Of a stretch of 64,000 nt of DNA, positions 50,861-61,487 are shown piece after piece. Location: NCBI RefSeq assembly GCF_014171595.1, contig NZ_CP050451.1, forward strand, positions 3,100,001 through 3,164,000. Reading direction: 5' to 3'. The stretch is from Massilia sp. Se16.2.3. Its GTDB lineage: Bacteria; Pseudomonadota; Gammaproteobacteria; Burkholderiales; Burkholderiaceae_D. Numbering within the stretch: position 1 is the first letter of the stretch; each line of letters begins with the position of its first letter. The translations under genes and the position numbers were made by a program. The notes beneath the pieces are model-generated. The model made no database searches, had not been told where the DNA came from, and saw nothing but the letters and a program-made list of their open reading frames with translations.

Positions 50861-53164
50861 TCAATTCTCCTCTAAGGTGGACTCGCCTGCGGCAGCCACG
50901 GCTAGCAGGGGGAAGATGAAAAACAGGAGGTGCGAGCCGCCGGCGGAGAGAAAACTCATCGGCTGGCCCATGACGGGAAAAAAGGCGAGGTTGGTGCCCC
51001 AGGAGAGCAGGAAGTGGCCGAGCACGAAGGCGCCGCCGCCGCACAGCAGGAAACAGCGGAAGCGGCCGCGCCAGGCCTCGTGGTAGTTGCGCGCCGCCGC
51101 ACCCGCGCGCCAGGCGCGCAGCGCCGCATGGAGCAGGGCGCACAGGAACAGGGCCTGCAGCGTCCACAAGCCCAGGCCGGCGAGCAGGCCATGGCGCTGC
51201 AGCAGGAAGGAAGGCGCGAAGTCGTCCTGCACCGCCGGGATCGCCAGCGCCGCGGCCGCGCCCTGGCCGAGTGCGGACAGGCCGAAGGCGCTGTCGATGC
51301 CGCTCCAGCCGCCGGCGCCGATCGCCTGCGCGCCCAGCAGCAGCTGGGCACCGGTATGCGGATGGGCGGCCGGGTCGAGCCAGACGCCGAAGCGCTCGCC
51401 GTAGAAGCGCCAGCCTTCCGCTTCCAGCGGGCTGGCCGCGCGCAGCAGCACCGGGGCAGCCGCGCCGGCGCACAGCAGTCCGGCGACGGCCAGCGCCGCA
51501 CCGCGCCGGCGCGCCGCGCACGACCAGGCCAGCAGCATCGCCGCGGCCCAGACCAGCAGCAGGATCAGCGGCGAGTAATCGTCGACCTGCACCGGGGCCA
51601 CCGCCAGCAGCGCGGCGAACAGCAGCGCGGGCGCGACCAGGCGCAGCCAGGGGGGCAGCGAGCGAGAGCGCGCGTCGCCGCTGCCGAGTCCCAGCGCGAT
51701 GCAGTGCGCGCACAGGGCCGTCAGGGCGAGTTTGGCAAATTCCACCGGCTGCAGGTCGAACACGCCGGTCTCGTCGCCCCAGCCGACCTGCACCAGCAGT
51801 GCGCCGACCGCGACAAAGGCCAGGGCAAGGAGCGCCGCCTCCACCCGCGCCGGCGCCGGCTGTGCGCCACGCGGCCATGCGGTCCAGACGCCGAGCAGGC
51901 CCGTGCCGAGCGTGACCGCCGCCGCCGTCTTCTGGAAGTGGCGCAGCCAGGCGCTGTCGGGCGCGCCCGTGCCCAGTTCCAGCTGCAGCAGCAGGCCGGC
52001 CGCGAGCAGCACCACGGCGCAGGCGATCACCCCGCCGCCCCGGCACCAGGCCAGGACGCAGGCCAGCGCAGCGCAGGCGGCCAGCAGCGACCATGCGGCA
52101 CCCGGCGCGGCGCCCAGGCGCCCGGCCAGCAGCAGCCCGAGCCCGAGGATGGCCAGCAGGACGCCGGCGCCGAAGCCCAGCGCCTGGGCCGGGTTCTTGC
52201 GGCCTTGTCCGCGCCGGGCGAGCAGGGCGGCGAGCACGCCGCCGGCAGCGGCCAGGCCTGCCCACCAGGAGGCCTGCGCGGGCACGGCCCGGGGATCGCG
52301 GCGCGTCCACTGCCAGGACACGCCAGCGGGGAGTTCGGCGCGCGGGGCTGTCCGCAGGACGAGCTTGCCGGCGGGTTCGAGGTGCAGCCGGTCGCCAAGC
52401 ACGGCTACGCTCAGGCGGGTGCGCCCGACCCTGAGCGCGGTGACGCCGGCCAGCGGGAAGTCGACGAGCGCGAGTTCGCGCGGCAGGCCCGCCGCGTCCA
52501 CCAGCAGCGGCAGGCGGGCCGCGCCGGCCAGCAGGACCGGGTCGCCATCCTCGAGGACGATGGCCGCGCCGCCGGTATCGACGTCGGGGTTGCCGATGCG
52601 ATTGCCGCAATCGAGGCTGCCGCCAAACGTCACCGGCCGCGCAGGCGCCAGCGCGGAAGGCGCGATACGGCGCCAGACCGAGAAAAAGGCGTGCGCCCGC
52701 ACCTGCATCGGGACAAGGCGGAAGTGCCGCGCCGTCTCGCTGCAGCAGGACGCCGTCATAGCGCCAGGTATGGGCCGCGTCGCTCAATAGCAGGTGGCCG
52801 GTGCCCGCTTCGCGCACGCGGTAGGCGCGCGCGCCGAGCTGGAAGCGCATGCCTGTCCCTAGCGCGACCGCGCCGCTGCGCGTGCGCACCGGGCCCCGCT
52901 CGATGCCGATCGGTGGCGCCCCTGCCATCCCGGCCGCCCACCAGGCGCCGGCGTCGTCGCGGCGCAGGCTCAGGCCCCGCCGGGGGCGCCGGCCGCGGCC
53001 AGTTCGTTTCCGCCGAGTTGGAGCGCGCCTCCCGCGGCCAGGGTCACGTCGACGCGGGTGGGCAGCCAGGCCGGCGGCATGCGCACCAGCGCCGCCGCCA
53101 TCAGGGCGCACAGCAGGACAAGGAGCGCGGCGGCCGTCATCCTGCCGATGCGCGCGGCGCTCAT
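50861..53164 (-). CDS. FtsW/RodA/SpoVE-type glycan polymerase with N-terminal extension (two frameshifts)
   Basis: About 768 codons. A first membrane helix (TAAALLVLLCALMAAALV), about 240 residues of beta-rich sequence (FQLGARAYRVREAGTGHLLLS, TFGGSLDCGNRIGNP) that may be an extracytoplasmic or FHA-like domain, then around ten helices ending in FFPVMGQPMSFLSAGGSHLLF, the SEDS signature (compare P-x-x-G-x-x-x-P-F-x-S-x-G-G). SEDS proteins polymerise peptidoglycan strands from lipid II together with a class B PBP. Slips near 52975 and 52735. Its ATG overlaps the kinase stop as ATGA, so translation is coupled. Confidence 0.85.
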
Positions 53165-54128
53165 GCGACGCTCCGCCATGGCTGCGCCGCCCCGGCCGCC
53201 GCCGCGATGAGGCGGCTGATCTCGAGCGCATGGCGCGGCCGGTCTTCGCGCCGCGCCGCCAGCAGGGAGCGCAGCAGGGGCCGATGGTGCCGGGTCGGCC
53301 CCTCCGCGCGCGGCGCAGGCGGCGAAGTGCGCTGCTTCGTCCTCGGCCAGGATGGCGGGCAGGGCGCCGTCCCAGCGTTCGCGCAGGTGGGCCGCGGCGG
53401 CGTGGCCGTGCTCGCGCCAGGCGGCTGCGCAACTGCCGCAGTAGCGCAGGGTCGCGCCGCTTGTCACGAGATAGTAGAAGACCGCGCCGAGCGCGAAGTA
53501 GTCGGTGCGGGCGTCGGTCAGGTAGCCGGCACCTTGCGGAAAGAACTGTTCCGGCGCCTGCCAGCTGGCGGTGCCGGTGTAGGAATGGGCGGCGGTATCG
53601 AGCAGGCTGCGGTTGGTGCCGAAGTCGGCCAGTTTCAGGGTGGCGCTCCTCCGGTCGAGCAGCAGGTTGCCCGGTTTCAGGTCGAGGTAGCGCCAGCCGT
53701 GCGCATGCACCTTGGCCAGCGCGCCGTTGATCTGTCCCAGCCAGGCGAGCGCCTGGGGCAGCGCGATGCGCTCGCCCCCGCCGCGCCCAGCGCCCTCATG
53801 TGGGCACCGAGGTCGCCGTCGAGCAGTTCCAGCGCCATCGCGGGAAGGCCCTCGTGGCTGCCCTGGTCGAGCAGGCGGACGATGTGGCGCCCGTCCCGGG
53901 CGACAACCCGCCGAGGAAGGCGATTTCGCGCTGGGCGCATTCGCTCCAGCGCTGGCGCAGCGTGGGCGCGGCGCCTGCCATCTGCTCGCGGTTGACGAGT
54001 TTGAGTGCGACGTCCCTGAAGCCGTCGCGCCGGGCGCGCCAGAGCAGGCCGTAGGCCGAGCCGCCCAGCTGCTCGCACAGGCGGTAGTGGCCCCCGCCCA
54101 GTGCCACGATGTCGCCGCTTCCTGCCAT
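53161..54128 (-). CDS. Ser/Thr protein kinase, Hanks type (three frameshifts)
   Basis: About 323 residues. Gly-rich loop LGGSAYGLLW near residue 22, Lys in VALKLVNRE near 42, a catalytic loop YLDLKPGNLLL (the HRD His and Arg are replaced but the catalytic Asp remains), LADFGTNRS and WQAPEQFFPQG. The C-terminal part ends RREDRPRHALEISRLIAAAAG. The altered HRD motif is seen in some active bacterial kinases. Slips near 53880, 53790 and 53300. First gene of the kinase-FtsW-FHA-SH3 unit; its stop overlaps the FtsW-type start. Confidence 0.87.
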
Positions 54129-54217
54129 GTGTTCCCCCTGAGTGCGGCACGGCGCCGCCGCAGGGGCCTAGCCGAGGGGAGGGAAATGGCCGGAACGCGG
54201 CGGGGGGGGGAAGGGCG

Positions 54218-54245
54218 AAAAAAAGCCGCGTCGGCTGACGCGGCT
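54218..54245 (-). terminator. Rho-independent terminator
   Basis: On the minus strand a perfect nine-base stem AGCCGCGTC/GACGCGGCT with a four-base loop is followed by seven T. It closes the glycine-zipper gene just upstream of the kinase operon. Confidence 0.9.
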
Positions 54246-54269
54246 CGTCCGGTATGTCCGTGGAAGGGA

Positions 54270-54737
54270 TCAGCGGCGATAGCCGTCGCGGTCCCAGCCG
54301 CGGTCGTGGCCACGGTCCCAATCGCGGCCGCGGCGATCGTCGCGGTCCCAGCCACGATTGTGGTGGCGGTGGCGCGGCTCGACGTAGACGACGGTCGACC
54401 CGCGGTAATAACGCGGCTGCTCGTAATACACCGGGCGTGGCTGCTCGTAGTAGACCGGCTGCGGCTGGACGTACACCGGGGCCGGCTGGTAATAATCGAC
54501 CGAAGCATAGCCGCGGCCGCCGTAGCGGCGGTCATCGTGGCCGCCGATCGAGTTGCCCACCGCAGCGCCGAGCACGCCGCCGACGACGGCGCCGCCGCTG
54601 CCGCCGGCGCTATGGCCGATGGCTGCGCCCAGCACCGCGCCGACCGCCGTATTGACGCCGCGATCGCCGGCGAATGCCGAGGGCGAGACGGCAGCCGCGG
54701 CCAGGATCACCGCACCAAAGCATTTTTTGTTCAACAT
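54270..54737 (-). CDS. Glycine-zipper exported protein with Tyr/Pro and Arg/Asp-rich tail
   Basis: 155 residues. Signal peptide (MLNKKCFGAVILAAAAVSPSAFA); a glycine-zipper region (GVNTAVGAVLGAAIGHSAG, GGAVVGGVLGAAVGNSIGG) like the 17-kDa/SlyB membrane-insertion type; then repeated YYEQPRPVYYEQPRYY and a tail of WDRDDRRGRDWDRGHDRGW type. Probably associates with the outer membrane. ATG 54737 follows AAAAGGAAAAG. Function unknown. Confidence 0.85.
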   Translation of the reverse strand: MLNKKCFGAVILAAAAVSPSAFAGDRGVNTAVGAVLGAAIGHSAGGSGGAVVGGVLGAAVGNSIGGHDDRRYGGRGYASVDYYQPAPVYVQPQPVYYEQPRPVYYEQPRYYRGSTVVYVEPRHRHHNRGWDRDDRRGRDWDRGHDRGWDRDGYRR

Positions 54738-54955
54738 GGCTTTTCCTTTTGCCGGGGCGGGGATCGGAATGATCGCGACAACGTCCGGGCATGGATGAAC
54801 TATAGCGAGACCCATCCGCAAGGCCACGTCCTTATACAGATTATTACAAGTGGTACGGACGCAGTAACATTATTCGGGCGCTCGTCGCGGACCGCCCCTT
54901 GCAGACCGCCGTGCCCGCCCCATCTAGGCATGAGAACAACTTTTCCCGAGCGTAC

Positions 54956-56093
54956 ATGTCAGCCTTGCGCAATCTTGCCGTCGTCCTCGTCCTGCTGGTT
55001 CTCCTGCATGTCTATATTGGTGTGCGCCTGATGCCTGACATGGGCCTGGGCGCGGCGGGCATGGCCGGCGGCGCCATGTTGCTGCTGCTGTCGACGCTGC
55101 TGGTGCCCGTGGGCCTGCTGTCCTCGTCGCTGCGCAGGCGGCGCTGGTCGGAGGGGCTGGCCTGGTTCGGCCTGCTGGCAATGGGGATGTTTTCGTCGCT
55201 GCTGGTATCGACCCTCCTGCGCGACATCGTGCTGCTGCTGGCGCGCATCGCCGGTCTCGGGAACCCCGGCCTCACTTACTGGAGCGCCCTGGCGGTACCC
55301 CTGCTGGCCTTGCTGGTGACCTTCCTCGGCTTCGTCAATGCACGCCGGGTGGCGCAGGTGAAGCAGGTCGACGTACCGATCGCGGGCCTGCCGGAAGCAC
55401 TGCACGGCTATTCCATCGCCCAGATTTCCGACATCCACGTGGGCCCGACCATCAAGCGTCCCTACCTCAACGCGATCGTCAACCGGGTCAACGCCCTGCG
55501 TCCGGACGCCATTGCCGTCACCGGCGACCTGGTCGACGGCAGCGTCGGGCGCCTGGCCCTGCATACCGCGCCGCTGGCACGCCTGTCTGCACCGGACGGC
55601 GCGTTCTTCGTCACCGGTAACCACGAATATTATTCGGGCGCGGACGAGTGGATCGCCGAGGTGCGCCGGCTCGGCCTGACGGTGCTGCTGAACCAGCACG
55701 TGGTGCGCCGCCGCGGCGGCGCCGCGCTGATGATCGCGGGTGTGGCCGACTATTCCGCCCACCATTTCAACCCGGCGCACCGCAGCGACCCCCAACTGGC
55801 CGCCGCCGGCGCGCCCGGCGACGTCGCTGTCAGGGATCCTGCTCGCGCACCAGCCGCGCAGCGCGCCTGCTGCGGCCGAAGCCGGCTTCGACCTGCAATT
55901 GTCGGGCCACACCCACGGCGGGCAATTCTTCCCGTGGAACCTGTTCGTGCCGCTTCAGCAGCCTTTCGTCGCCGGACTGCACCGCGTGCGCAAGCTCTGG
56001 GTCTACACGAGCCGTGGCACCGGCTATTGGGGACCGCCCAAACGCTTTGGCGCACCGTCGGAAATCACGCTGGTGCGCCTGGTCGCCGCGTAG
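54956..56093 (+). CDS. Membrane metallophosphoesterase (frameshifted)
   Basis: About 379 residues. Four N-terminal membrane helices (residues 5-130), then a calcineurin-type phosphoesterase: [30 protein letters not shown] and [12 protein letters not shown] carry all the metal ligands. It resembles the YaeI/YkuE group, some members of which act on lipid or nucleotide phosphates. A slip near 55825 breaks the frame before [22 protein letters not shown] 54956 gives [17 protein letters not shown]. Confidence 0.92.
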
Positions 56094-56122
56094 CGCGGGC
56101 GTACGCCCGCGGTCAGGCTGAG

Positions 56123-56304
56123 GCTGTGTAGCGGTCTTCGCCTGCGCTTCGGCCGGGACTGCGTAGCGTGGCCTCCGCCTGCGGTTCCGCCGAGCTGCGC
56201 ATCGTGGCCTTCGCCCACGGCTCGGCTGGGGCTGCGTATCGGTCGTCGCGCGCAGTTTGGGTGCAGCTGCATGCGTGGCCTTCGCCCCGGGTACCCCAAC
56301 GGCT
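56123..56304 (+). repeat. Degenerate tandem repeat, 35-38 bp unit, about five copies
   Basis: Units begin near 56123, 56161, 56197, 56234 and 56269 and share GCGTAGCGTGGCCTTCGCC and CGGCTCGGC-x-GGGCT-like cores. They fill the non-coding gap between the metallophosphoesterase and the M28 peptidase. Confidence 0.7.
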
Positions 56305-56435
56305 GCCTGCTTGCGACCGCCGGACAGGGCTGAGCAAGCCTGTCCCGGCAGCTTGTCGCGAGGCATGTAAAGACAGCCAAACGTTGCCAAATGCGCTATC
56401 GTGCCCCTTCCTGCCATCTTCGAAGGACCGTCCGC

Positions 56436-57874
56436 ATGAATCGCATCAAGACCCCCATCCTCGGCCTGCTGGCCGCCTCCCTGTTCGCCTCCGTCGCCCA
56501 GGCGGCCAGTCCCGGCAACGACCCGGCGGCCCTGGTGCGGATCCGCGATACCGCGATGCAGAGCAATTACGCACGGGAACGGATGGCGGACATGACCGAC
56601 CTGATCGGGCCGCGTCTCTCCGGCTCGGCCGGGGCGGCGGCTGCCGTCACCCAGGTGGCCGAGGCCATGCGCGCGCTGGGCGCGAAGGTGACGCTGCAGC
56701 CGGTCAAGGTGCCGCACTGGGTGCGTGGGCTCGAGACGGGCGAGCTGGTCGACTACCGCGGCCGCCCGGCCGGCATCAGCCAGCGGGTCGTGCTGACCGC
56801 GCTGGGCGGATCGGGCGCGACGCCGGAGGCCGGCCTGCGCGCCGAGGTGATCGTGGTATCGAGTTTCGAGGAGCTCAAGGCGCGCGCAAGCGAAGTGAAT
56901 GGCCGCATCGTGCTCTTCGACGTGCCCTTCGACCAGGCGATGGCCGACGTCGGCCTGGCGGGCCAGGCCTATCGCCGTGGCTCGAACTACCGCGTCAATG
57001 GCCCGCGCATCGCCGCCGAGATGGGCGCGGCCGCGGCGCTGGTGCGCTCGGTGGGCGGCGCCATTATCGCCTGCCGCACACCGGCAACTCCGGCCTGCAG
57101 GACGGCGCGCGCATTCCGGCGGCAGCCGTCACGGTCGAGGACGCAATGCTGATGAGCCGCCTGGCCAGGCGCGGCCCGCTCGTCATGCGCCTGGTGCTGA
57201 CGCCGAAAATCCTGCCCGACGCCGATAGCTACAACGTCATCGCCGACTGGCCGGGGTCCGACAAGGCTGGCGAGATTGTCGTCGTGTCGGGCCACCTCGA
57301 TTCCTGGGACCTGGCCACCGGCGCCCATGACGACGCCGCCGGCGTTGCCAGCGCGATGGCGGTATTCGAGACGCTGAAGAAACTCGACTACCGGCCGCGC
57401 CGCACGATTCGCATGATTGCCTGGATGAACGAGGAGAACGGTACCCGCGGCGCACGCGCCTACCTCGACAGTGTCGCCGCGAATCCGGCCAGCCACGTGG
57501 GTGCCATCGAAAGTGACAGTGGGGCTGGCCGCCCCTTCGGTCTGCACGCCAGCGTGCCGGCCGCGTCCACGCCCCTGTTCGCGCCGCTGCAGGCGGCCTT
57601 GCAGCCGATCGGCGCCGGCGTCTTCCAGCGCCAGGATGCGCTCGCGACCGGCGATTTGTCGGGTCTGGAGCGCGCGGGCGTGCCAAGCTTCGCGCCGCTG
57701 ATCGACAACTCGACCTATTTCAACTACCACCATACCGCCGCCGACACGCTCGACAAGGTGGATCCGGATAACCTGCGCCGCCACGTCGCAGTGATGACGG
57801 CGACGGCGTGGTTCCTCGCCAACATCGAGGAACCGGTCGGGCGCGCGGTGGTGCCGGCCTCGTTTTCCCGCTGA
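56436..57874 (+). CDS. Exported M28 family zinc peptidase (frameshifted)
   Basis: About 479 residues. Signal peptide (MNRIKTPILGLLAASLFASVAQA), an N-terminal region with a PA-type inserted domain (VVSSFEELKARASEVNGRIVLF), and the M28 zinc core: GHLDSWDLATGAHDDAAG with the first His and the bridging Asp, AWMNEENGTRGARAY with the catalytic Glu, and HHTAADTLDKV with the last His. It resembles glutamate-carboxypeptidase II-like aminopeptidases. A slip near 57062 breaks the frame. Acts outside the cytoplasm. Confidence 0.92.
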
Positions 57875-58017
57875 CTGCCCGGCTGCGGCGGCACGCCTCA
57901 TGTGGCGCAGGCAGCGCCACCAGGCGGTGTTGATGCCTGCGCGAACGCTGCCGACCCGTACGCGGCCCTATCCGCCGTTGGGGTAGACTCCCCGCACACA
58001 TCTCAACGGAGGAAACC

Positions 58018-58774
58018 ATGACTGGACGGAAGAAACTGGTTGGACAGCGTATCGCCGTGCTCGCCGCGGACGGCTTCGAGAAAGTGGAACTGACGGCGCC
58101 GGTCGCGGCGCTGCGCACGGCCGGCGCCGAGGTCGATATCATCTCCCTTCGCTCGGGCAAGATCCGCGGCATGAACCTGCACCAGCCTGCCGACCTGATC
58201 CCGGTCGACTTCACGGTCGACGAGGTCAGCGCCCGCGACTACGACGGTCTCCTGATTCCGGGAGGCTTCATGAACCCCGACATGCTGCGCCAGTCCGCCG
58301 AGGCGCGGGACTTCGTGCGCGCCTTCGATCTGCTGGGCAAACCCATCGCAACGCTCTGCCATGGCCCCTGGGTGCTGGCATCGAGCGGCTTGCTGTCGGG
58401 CCGCACGCTCACCTCATGGCCGGGCGTACGCGACGACATGATCCATGCGGGCGCGATCTGGCTCGACCAGGAAGTCGTTCGCGACGGCAACCTGGTGACC
58501 AGCCGCGGACCGCAGGACATGCTGCCTTTTGTCCGCGAAATGATCGCTTTGTATGCGGGCAACGCGGGCAGCAAGGCGGCGCTGCGCCAACGCCACCATT
58601 CGGATCCGCAGCGCGAGGAGCCGAGCGTCGTGACGAGCGCTGCCATGCGCTGGATGCCGCGCCCATCGCTGGGCACGGTGCTCGGCCTGGCCCCTCCCGG
58701 GTGTGGGCGTGATGGCGGCACGGTCGAGCGGCGAGCGCATGTCCGCCGCCGAGGCACGGTCGGCCTCCGTATAA
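58018..58774 (+). CDS. DJ-1/PfpI family protein, YhbO-like (frameshifted at 3' end)
   Basis: About 252 residues. DJ-1/PfpI fold with the nucleophile elbow CHGPW (Cys near residue 113), IPGGFMNPD and FEKVELTAPVAALRTAGAEVD read over residues 20-41. Members act as glyoxalases, chaperones or deglycase-like enzymes; stress-linked. The C-terminal extension (MRWMPRPSLGTVLG) continues in the next frame as LPGVGVMAARSSGERMS and ends at 58774; the slip is near 58688 (CCCC). ATG 58018 follows GGAGGAAACC. Confidence 0.9.
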
Positions 58775-59412
58775 GGCTTGCCTGCGAGACCGGCGGAGGG
58801 AGGGCGGCGCTGCGTGGCGTGCCGCTGCCCCGTCTGCCCAGGCCGAGATGCCGTTTCCGCATAGCGAGCCGGCGCAGGGGCGGGCTCGGTACCGCACACC
58901 CGTCAACGCCAGCGTGCTTGCGCGTGCGACTCCGTGCGACTGCATGCGACTGCATGCGACTGCATGCGACTGACATAGCGGCGCGCCGACGCCGATCCGC
59001 TCGCGCGTCGTCGGCAAGTAGCTGGTGGCCTGCGCCTCGACCATTGCTTCCGCTCGCGTTGCCAAGCCTGCGCCTGCTGGAGGCGCGGCCTGTCGAGGCG
59101 TCAAGCACCGGGGCGCGCACACCTTGTGACCCAGCCTGTGCAGGCATGCAGCCGCGCAGCACCCGCATCGCCCAGGCCCTGCATGGCTCGAGCCGCGAAA
59201 TCGCCCGGCCCGCCAGTTGGGCAAGCGTCGGGCTGGCTCGGCGCCCACCCGGGCGGCGCTACGCCAGGCCAGCTGCACTCCCGGTGCTGTCAGTCGTGCA
59301 AGCACAGGCCTGGACTGGCGTGCATCGGCGTTCACACACAGAGGCCACGGCTCGTGACCCATGACGCAGCATGGGAAGCGGTACCGCCGCTGCATGCGCC
59401 GCGGCGGCCTCC
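58775..59412. other. 640-bp gap without a supported gene
   Basis: Open frames exist on both strands but none shows conserved motifs or a credible start. The region holds the 10-bp tandem repeat at 58921-58970; the rest is GC-rich without obvious structure. Confidence 0.5.
58921..58970 (+). repeat. 10-bp tandem repeat (TGCATGCGAC), five units
   Basis: Three perfect copies at 58941-58970 preceded by two variants (CGCGTGCGAC, TCCGTGCGAC). The unit contains the palindrome GCATGC. No unique spacers, so it is not a CRISPR; more likely a slippage repeat. Confidence 0.85.
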
Positions 59413-59784
59413 CTATTCGATTGCTACCCGTCTGACCGCCCGTGCGTGGCCACGGAAGGGTCGGCCATAGACGGTCTGGATGCCGCTGGCGAAATTCTCC
59501 CCCCAGACCAGCTGGGAACGGGTTTCGTGCGGTTCGGCAGACCAATACCATTCGCGCGCGAACTCTTCGCGCAGGTTCGCGAACAGCAGCGAGAGTTCGC
59601 GCCGGTTCGGTAATTCGCCACCCTGGCTGCCTGCCCAGTCAAGCGCACCGGGCCAACTGACATCGGCGGCGTCGCCGGGCAGGAGAATCAGGTGGTGGTC
59701 GGGCGCGCCATCCTTACCAAGGATGACACCGGCATACAGTTCGCCTTCCTTCAGTGTTTCTCGTAATTGCATATAAATGCCCAT
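59413..59784 (-). CDS. DUF1566 domain protein
   Basis: 123 residues. The C-terminal pattern LDWAGSQGGELPNRRELSLLF, REWYWSAEPHETRSQLVWGENFASG (read over residues 48-103) and RAVRRV is the DUF1566/Lcl C-terminal type found in surface proteins and phage-related genes. No signal peptide. Start is either ATG 59784 or the in-frame ATG four codons later (MQLRETLKEG). Function unknown. Confidence 0.82.
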   Translation of the reverse strand: MGIYMQLRETLKEGELYAGVILGKDGAPDHHLILLPGDAADVSWPGALDWAGSQGGELPNRRELSLLFANLREEFAREWYWSAEPHETRSQLVWGENFASGIQTVYGRPFRGHARAVRRVAIE

Positions 59785-59946
59785 CGTTGTCCTCGCGCGT
59801 CCGTGACTGGTTATTCGTATGACACCGGGCTCTTCGTTTTAGTTGCCGCCGTTGGCGCTCCAGACACGACATGGATCATGGAAGTGTTCGATTTCACAGG
59901 AATAAACTGTTTTGATTCTTTATTACTCCAAGAAAATTTATTCGCA

Positions 59947-60386
59947 AAAAGATTGAACTAAGGAAGTTTCCTACCCTCAAAGGTTACGTATTCACTTTTT
60001 ACGCTAGGAAATTTCCTCATGAAAAAGCAAGCCCTCTTCGCCGCCATCGCCATCGCTTTCAGCGCCACCGCCGCCTCGGCAGCCACCGTCACCCTGACCG
60101 GTTACGACAGCCTGACCGCCACCCCCGGCGGTACCGTGAACGCCACCATCCCGGCCACGACCTATAACTATTATGTGTCGCCGACCGGCTCGGATACCGC
60201 AGCAGGCAGCAAGGCCGCGCCATTCAAGACCCTGGCCCGCGCCGCCAAGGCCGCCATCAAGCCGGGCACGACCGTGTTCGTCGCTCCCGGCACCTATGCC
60301 GGCGGCTTCAAGACCACCGGCAACGGCACCGCGACGGCCCGTATCTACTGGGTGTCGACGACGAAGTGGGGCGCGAAGATCGTGCC
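59947..60386 (+). repeat. Long direct repeat, copy 1 (copy 2 at 63561-64000)
   Basis: 440 bases covering the leader and the first 122 codons of the beta-helix gene recur at 63561-64000, 3614 bases downstream, with three mismatches seen. Homology to the left falls off sharply at the AAAAGATTGAAC word. Copy 2 runs to the window edge, so the repeat is probably longer. A long direct repeat could recombine and delete the middle gene. Confidence 0.9.
59961..60017 (+). promoter_or_regulatory. Leader with palindromes AGGAAGTTTCCT and AGGAAATTTCCT before the first beta-helix gene
   Basis: AGGAAGTTTCCT (59961-59972) and the perfect palindrome AGGAAATTTCCT (60006-60017) flank a 33-base spacer. The second ends one base before the ATG and contains the AGGA ribosome site, so in RNA the first TTTCCT could pair with it. 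The same pair is found before the gene at 63633. Confidence 0.65.
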
Positions 60387-61206
60387 GCCGGCAAGCTCGG
60401 TCAACAAGAACGCTTGGGACAACCGCGGCAACTACGTCAGCATCGTCGGCTTCGAAGTCGACGGTTCGAAGATCCAGAGCGGTACCAAGTGGACCCTGGG
60501 TATCTACACGGGCGGTTCGTACAACGTCATCGAAGGCAACCACGTGCACCACACCGCCACCACGATTCCTTGCTCGAGCGCAGGCGGTTCGGCCATCGGC
60601 GTCGACAGCTACTACAAGGGCGTGATGGGTGATGTCATCGGTAACGTCGTGCACGACATTGGCCCTGCCGGCTGCACCTATGTCCAGGGCATTTATCACA
60701 GCACCTCGGGCTCGATCAAGAACAACGTCGTCTACCGCGTCGGTTCGGCAGCGATCCACCTGTGGCACGATGCGACGAACGTGAAGATCATCAACAACAC
60801 GGTGAGCTCCTCGGTGTTCGGCATCATCGTCGGCGGCGGCGACTATTACTTCACGACCGCTGGTGCCAACAACGTCCACGTCCACAACAACATCGTCTAC
60901 GACAACAAGTACGGCATCTCGGAGCAGGGCAAGACCGGCAGCGCCAACACCTACAAGAACAACCTGGTCTACAAGAACACGACCTACAACTGGCAGCTGC
61001 GCAATGGTCTGCAGCACACCGGCACCCTGACCACCGAGCCGCTGCTGGCTGGCTACTCGCGTACCGCCGCCATGCCGAACTTCAAGCCGAGCACCAGCTC
61101 GCCTGTGATCGGCCGTGGTCTCAGCACCTACGCGCCGACCACCGACATCGATGGCCGTGCGCGTAACGCGAGCACCGGCTTCGACATCGGTGCCTACCAG
61201 CATTAA
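60019..61206 (+). CDS. Secreted right-handed parallel beta-helix protein
   Basis: 395 residues. Signal peptide (MKKQALFAAIAIAFSATAASA), a DUF1565-type opening (YYVSPTGSDTAAGSKAAPFKT with the preceding Asn), then a beta-helix with regular NNIVYDN, NNLVYKN, GNVVHDIG turns, and a conserved end RNASTGFDIGAYQH. The fold is common to polysaccharide lyases and surface adhesins; catalytic residues cannot be assigned. First of three tandem paralogues. Its 5' end is almost identical to the gene at 63633, which points to recent duplication or gene conversion. Frame intact. Confidence 0.92.
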   Translation: MKKQALFAAIAIAFSATAASAATVTLTGYDSLTATPGGTVNATIPATTYNYYVSPTGSDTAAGSKAAPFKTLARAAKAAIKPGTTVFVAPGTYAGGFKTTGNGTATARIYWVSTTKWGAKIVPPASSVNKNAWDNRGNYVSIVGFEVDGSKIQSGTKWTLGIYTGGSYNVIEGNHVHHTATTIPCSSAGGSAIGVDSYYKGVMGDVIGNVVHDIGPAGCTYVQGIYHSTSGSIKNNVVYRVGSAAIHLWHDATNVKIINNTVSSSVFGIIVGGGDYYFTTAGANNVHVHNNIVYDNKYGISEQGKTGSANTYKNNLVYKNTTYNWQLRNGLQHTGTLTTEPLLAGYSRTAAMPNFKPSTSSPVIGRGLSTYAPTTDIDGRARNASTGFDIGAYQH

Positions 61207-61332
61207 GCAAAGCACCAGGCAGCCCGGTACAGCACCGAGTACCTGAATAGCACCAGCACTCACTGCGGCACCGAGCTGCCCGCATCCTTCCGCCGCCTGA
61301 GCAGTCTACTGACTGCCCCGGGCACGGTTTAC

Positions 61333-61366
61333 ACCCGCGTCGCCGCCAGGCCCGCGGGTTTTTTTT
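61333..61366 (+). terminator. Rho-independent terminator
   Basis: ACCCGCG and CGCGGGT arms with a 13-base loop followed by eight T, about 130 bases after the first beta-helix gene. Confidence 0.85.
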
Positions 61367-61487
61367 CGTCTGTCGATGCCGGCGACCGCGCGCAGGGATG
61401 ACGCCGCGATGGCCGTTGGCGGCCATCGAACGCACCTGCGCGGGTGATTTCTACTCGGAAACTACATTTGTGGCCATGATAATCCGC

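Noticed and set aside
58921..58970. A CRISPR-like array
   Set aside because: The repeats are directly adjacent 10-mers without spacers and there are no cas genes.
59413..59784. Prophage remnant suggested by the DUF1566 protein
   Set aside because: No other phage gene, integrase or attachment site is nearby; the domain also occurs in ordinary surface proteins.
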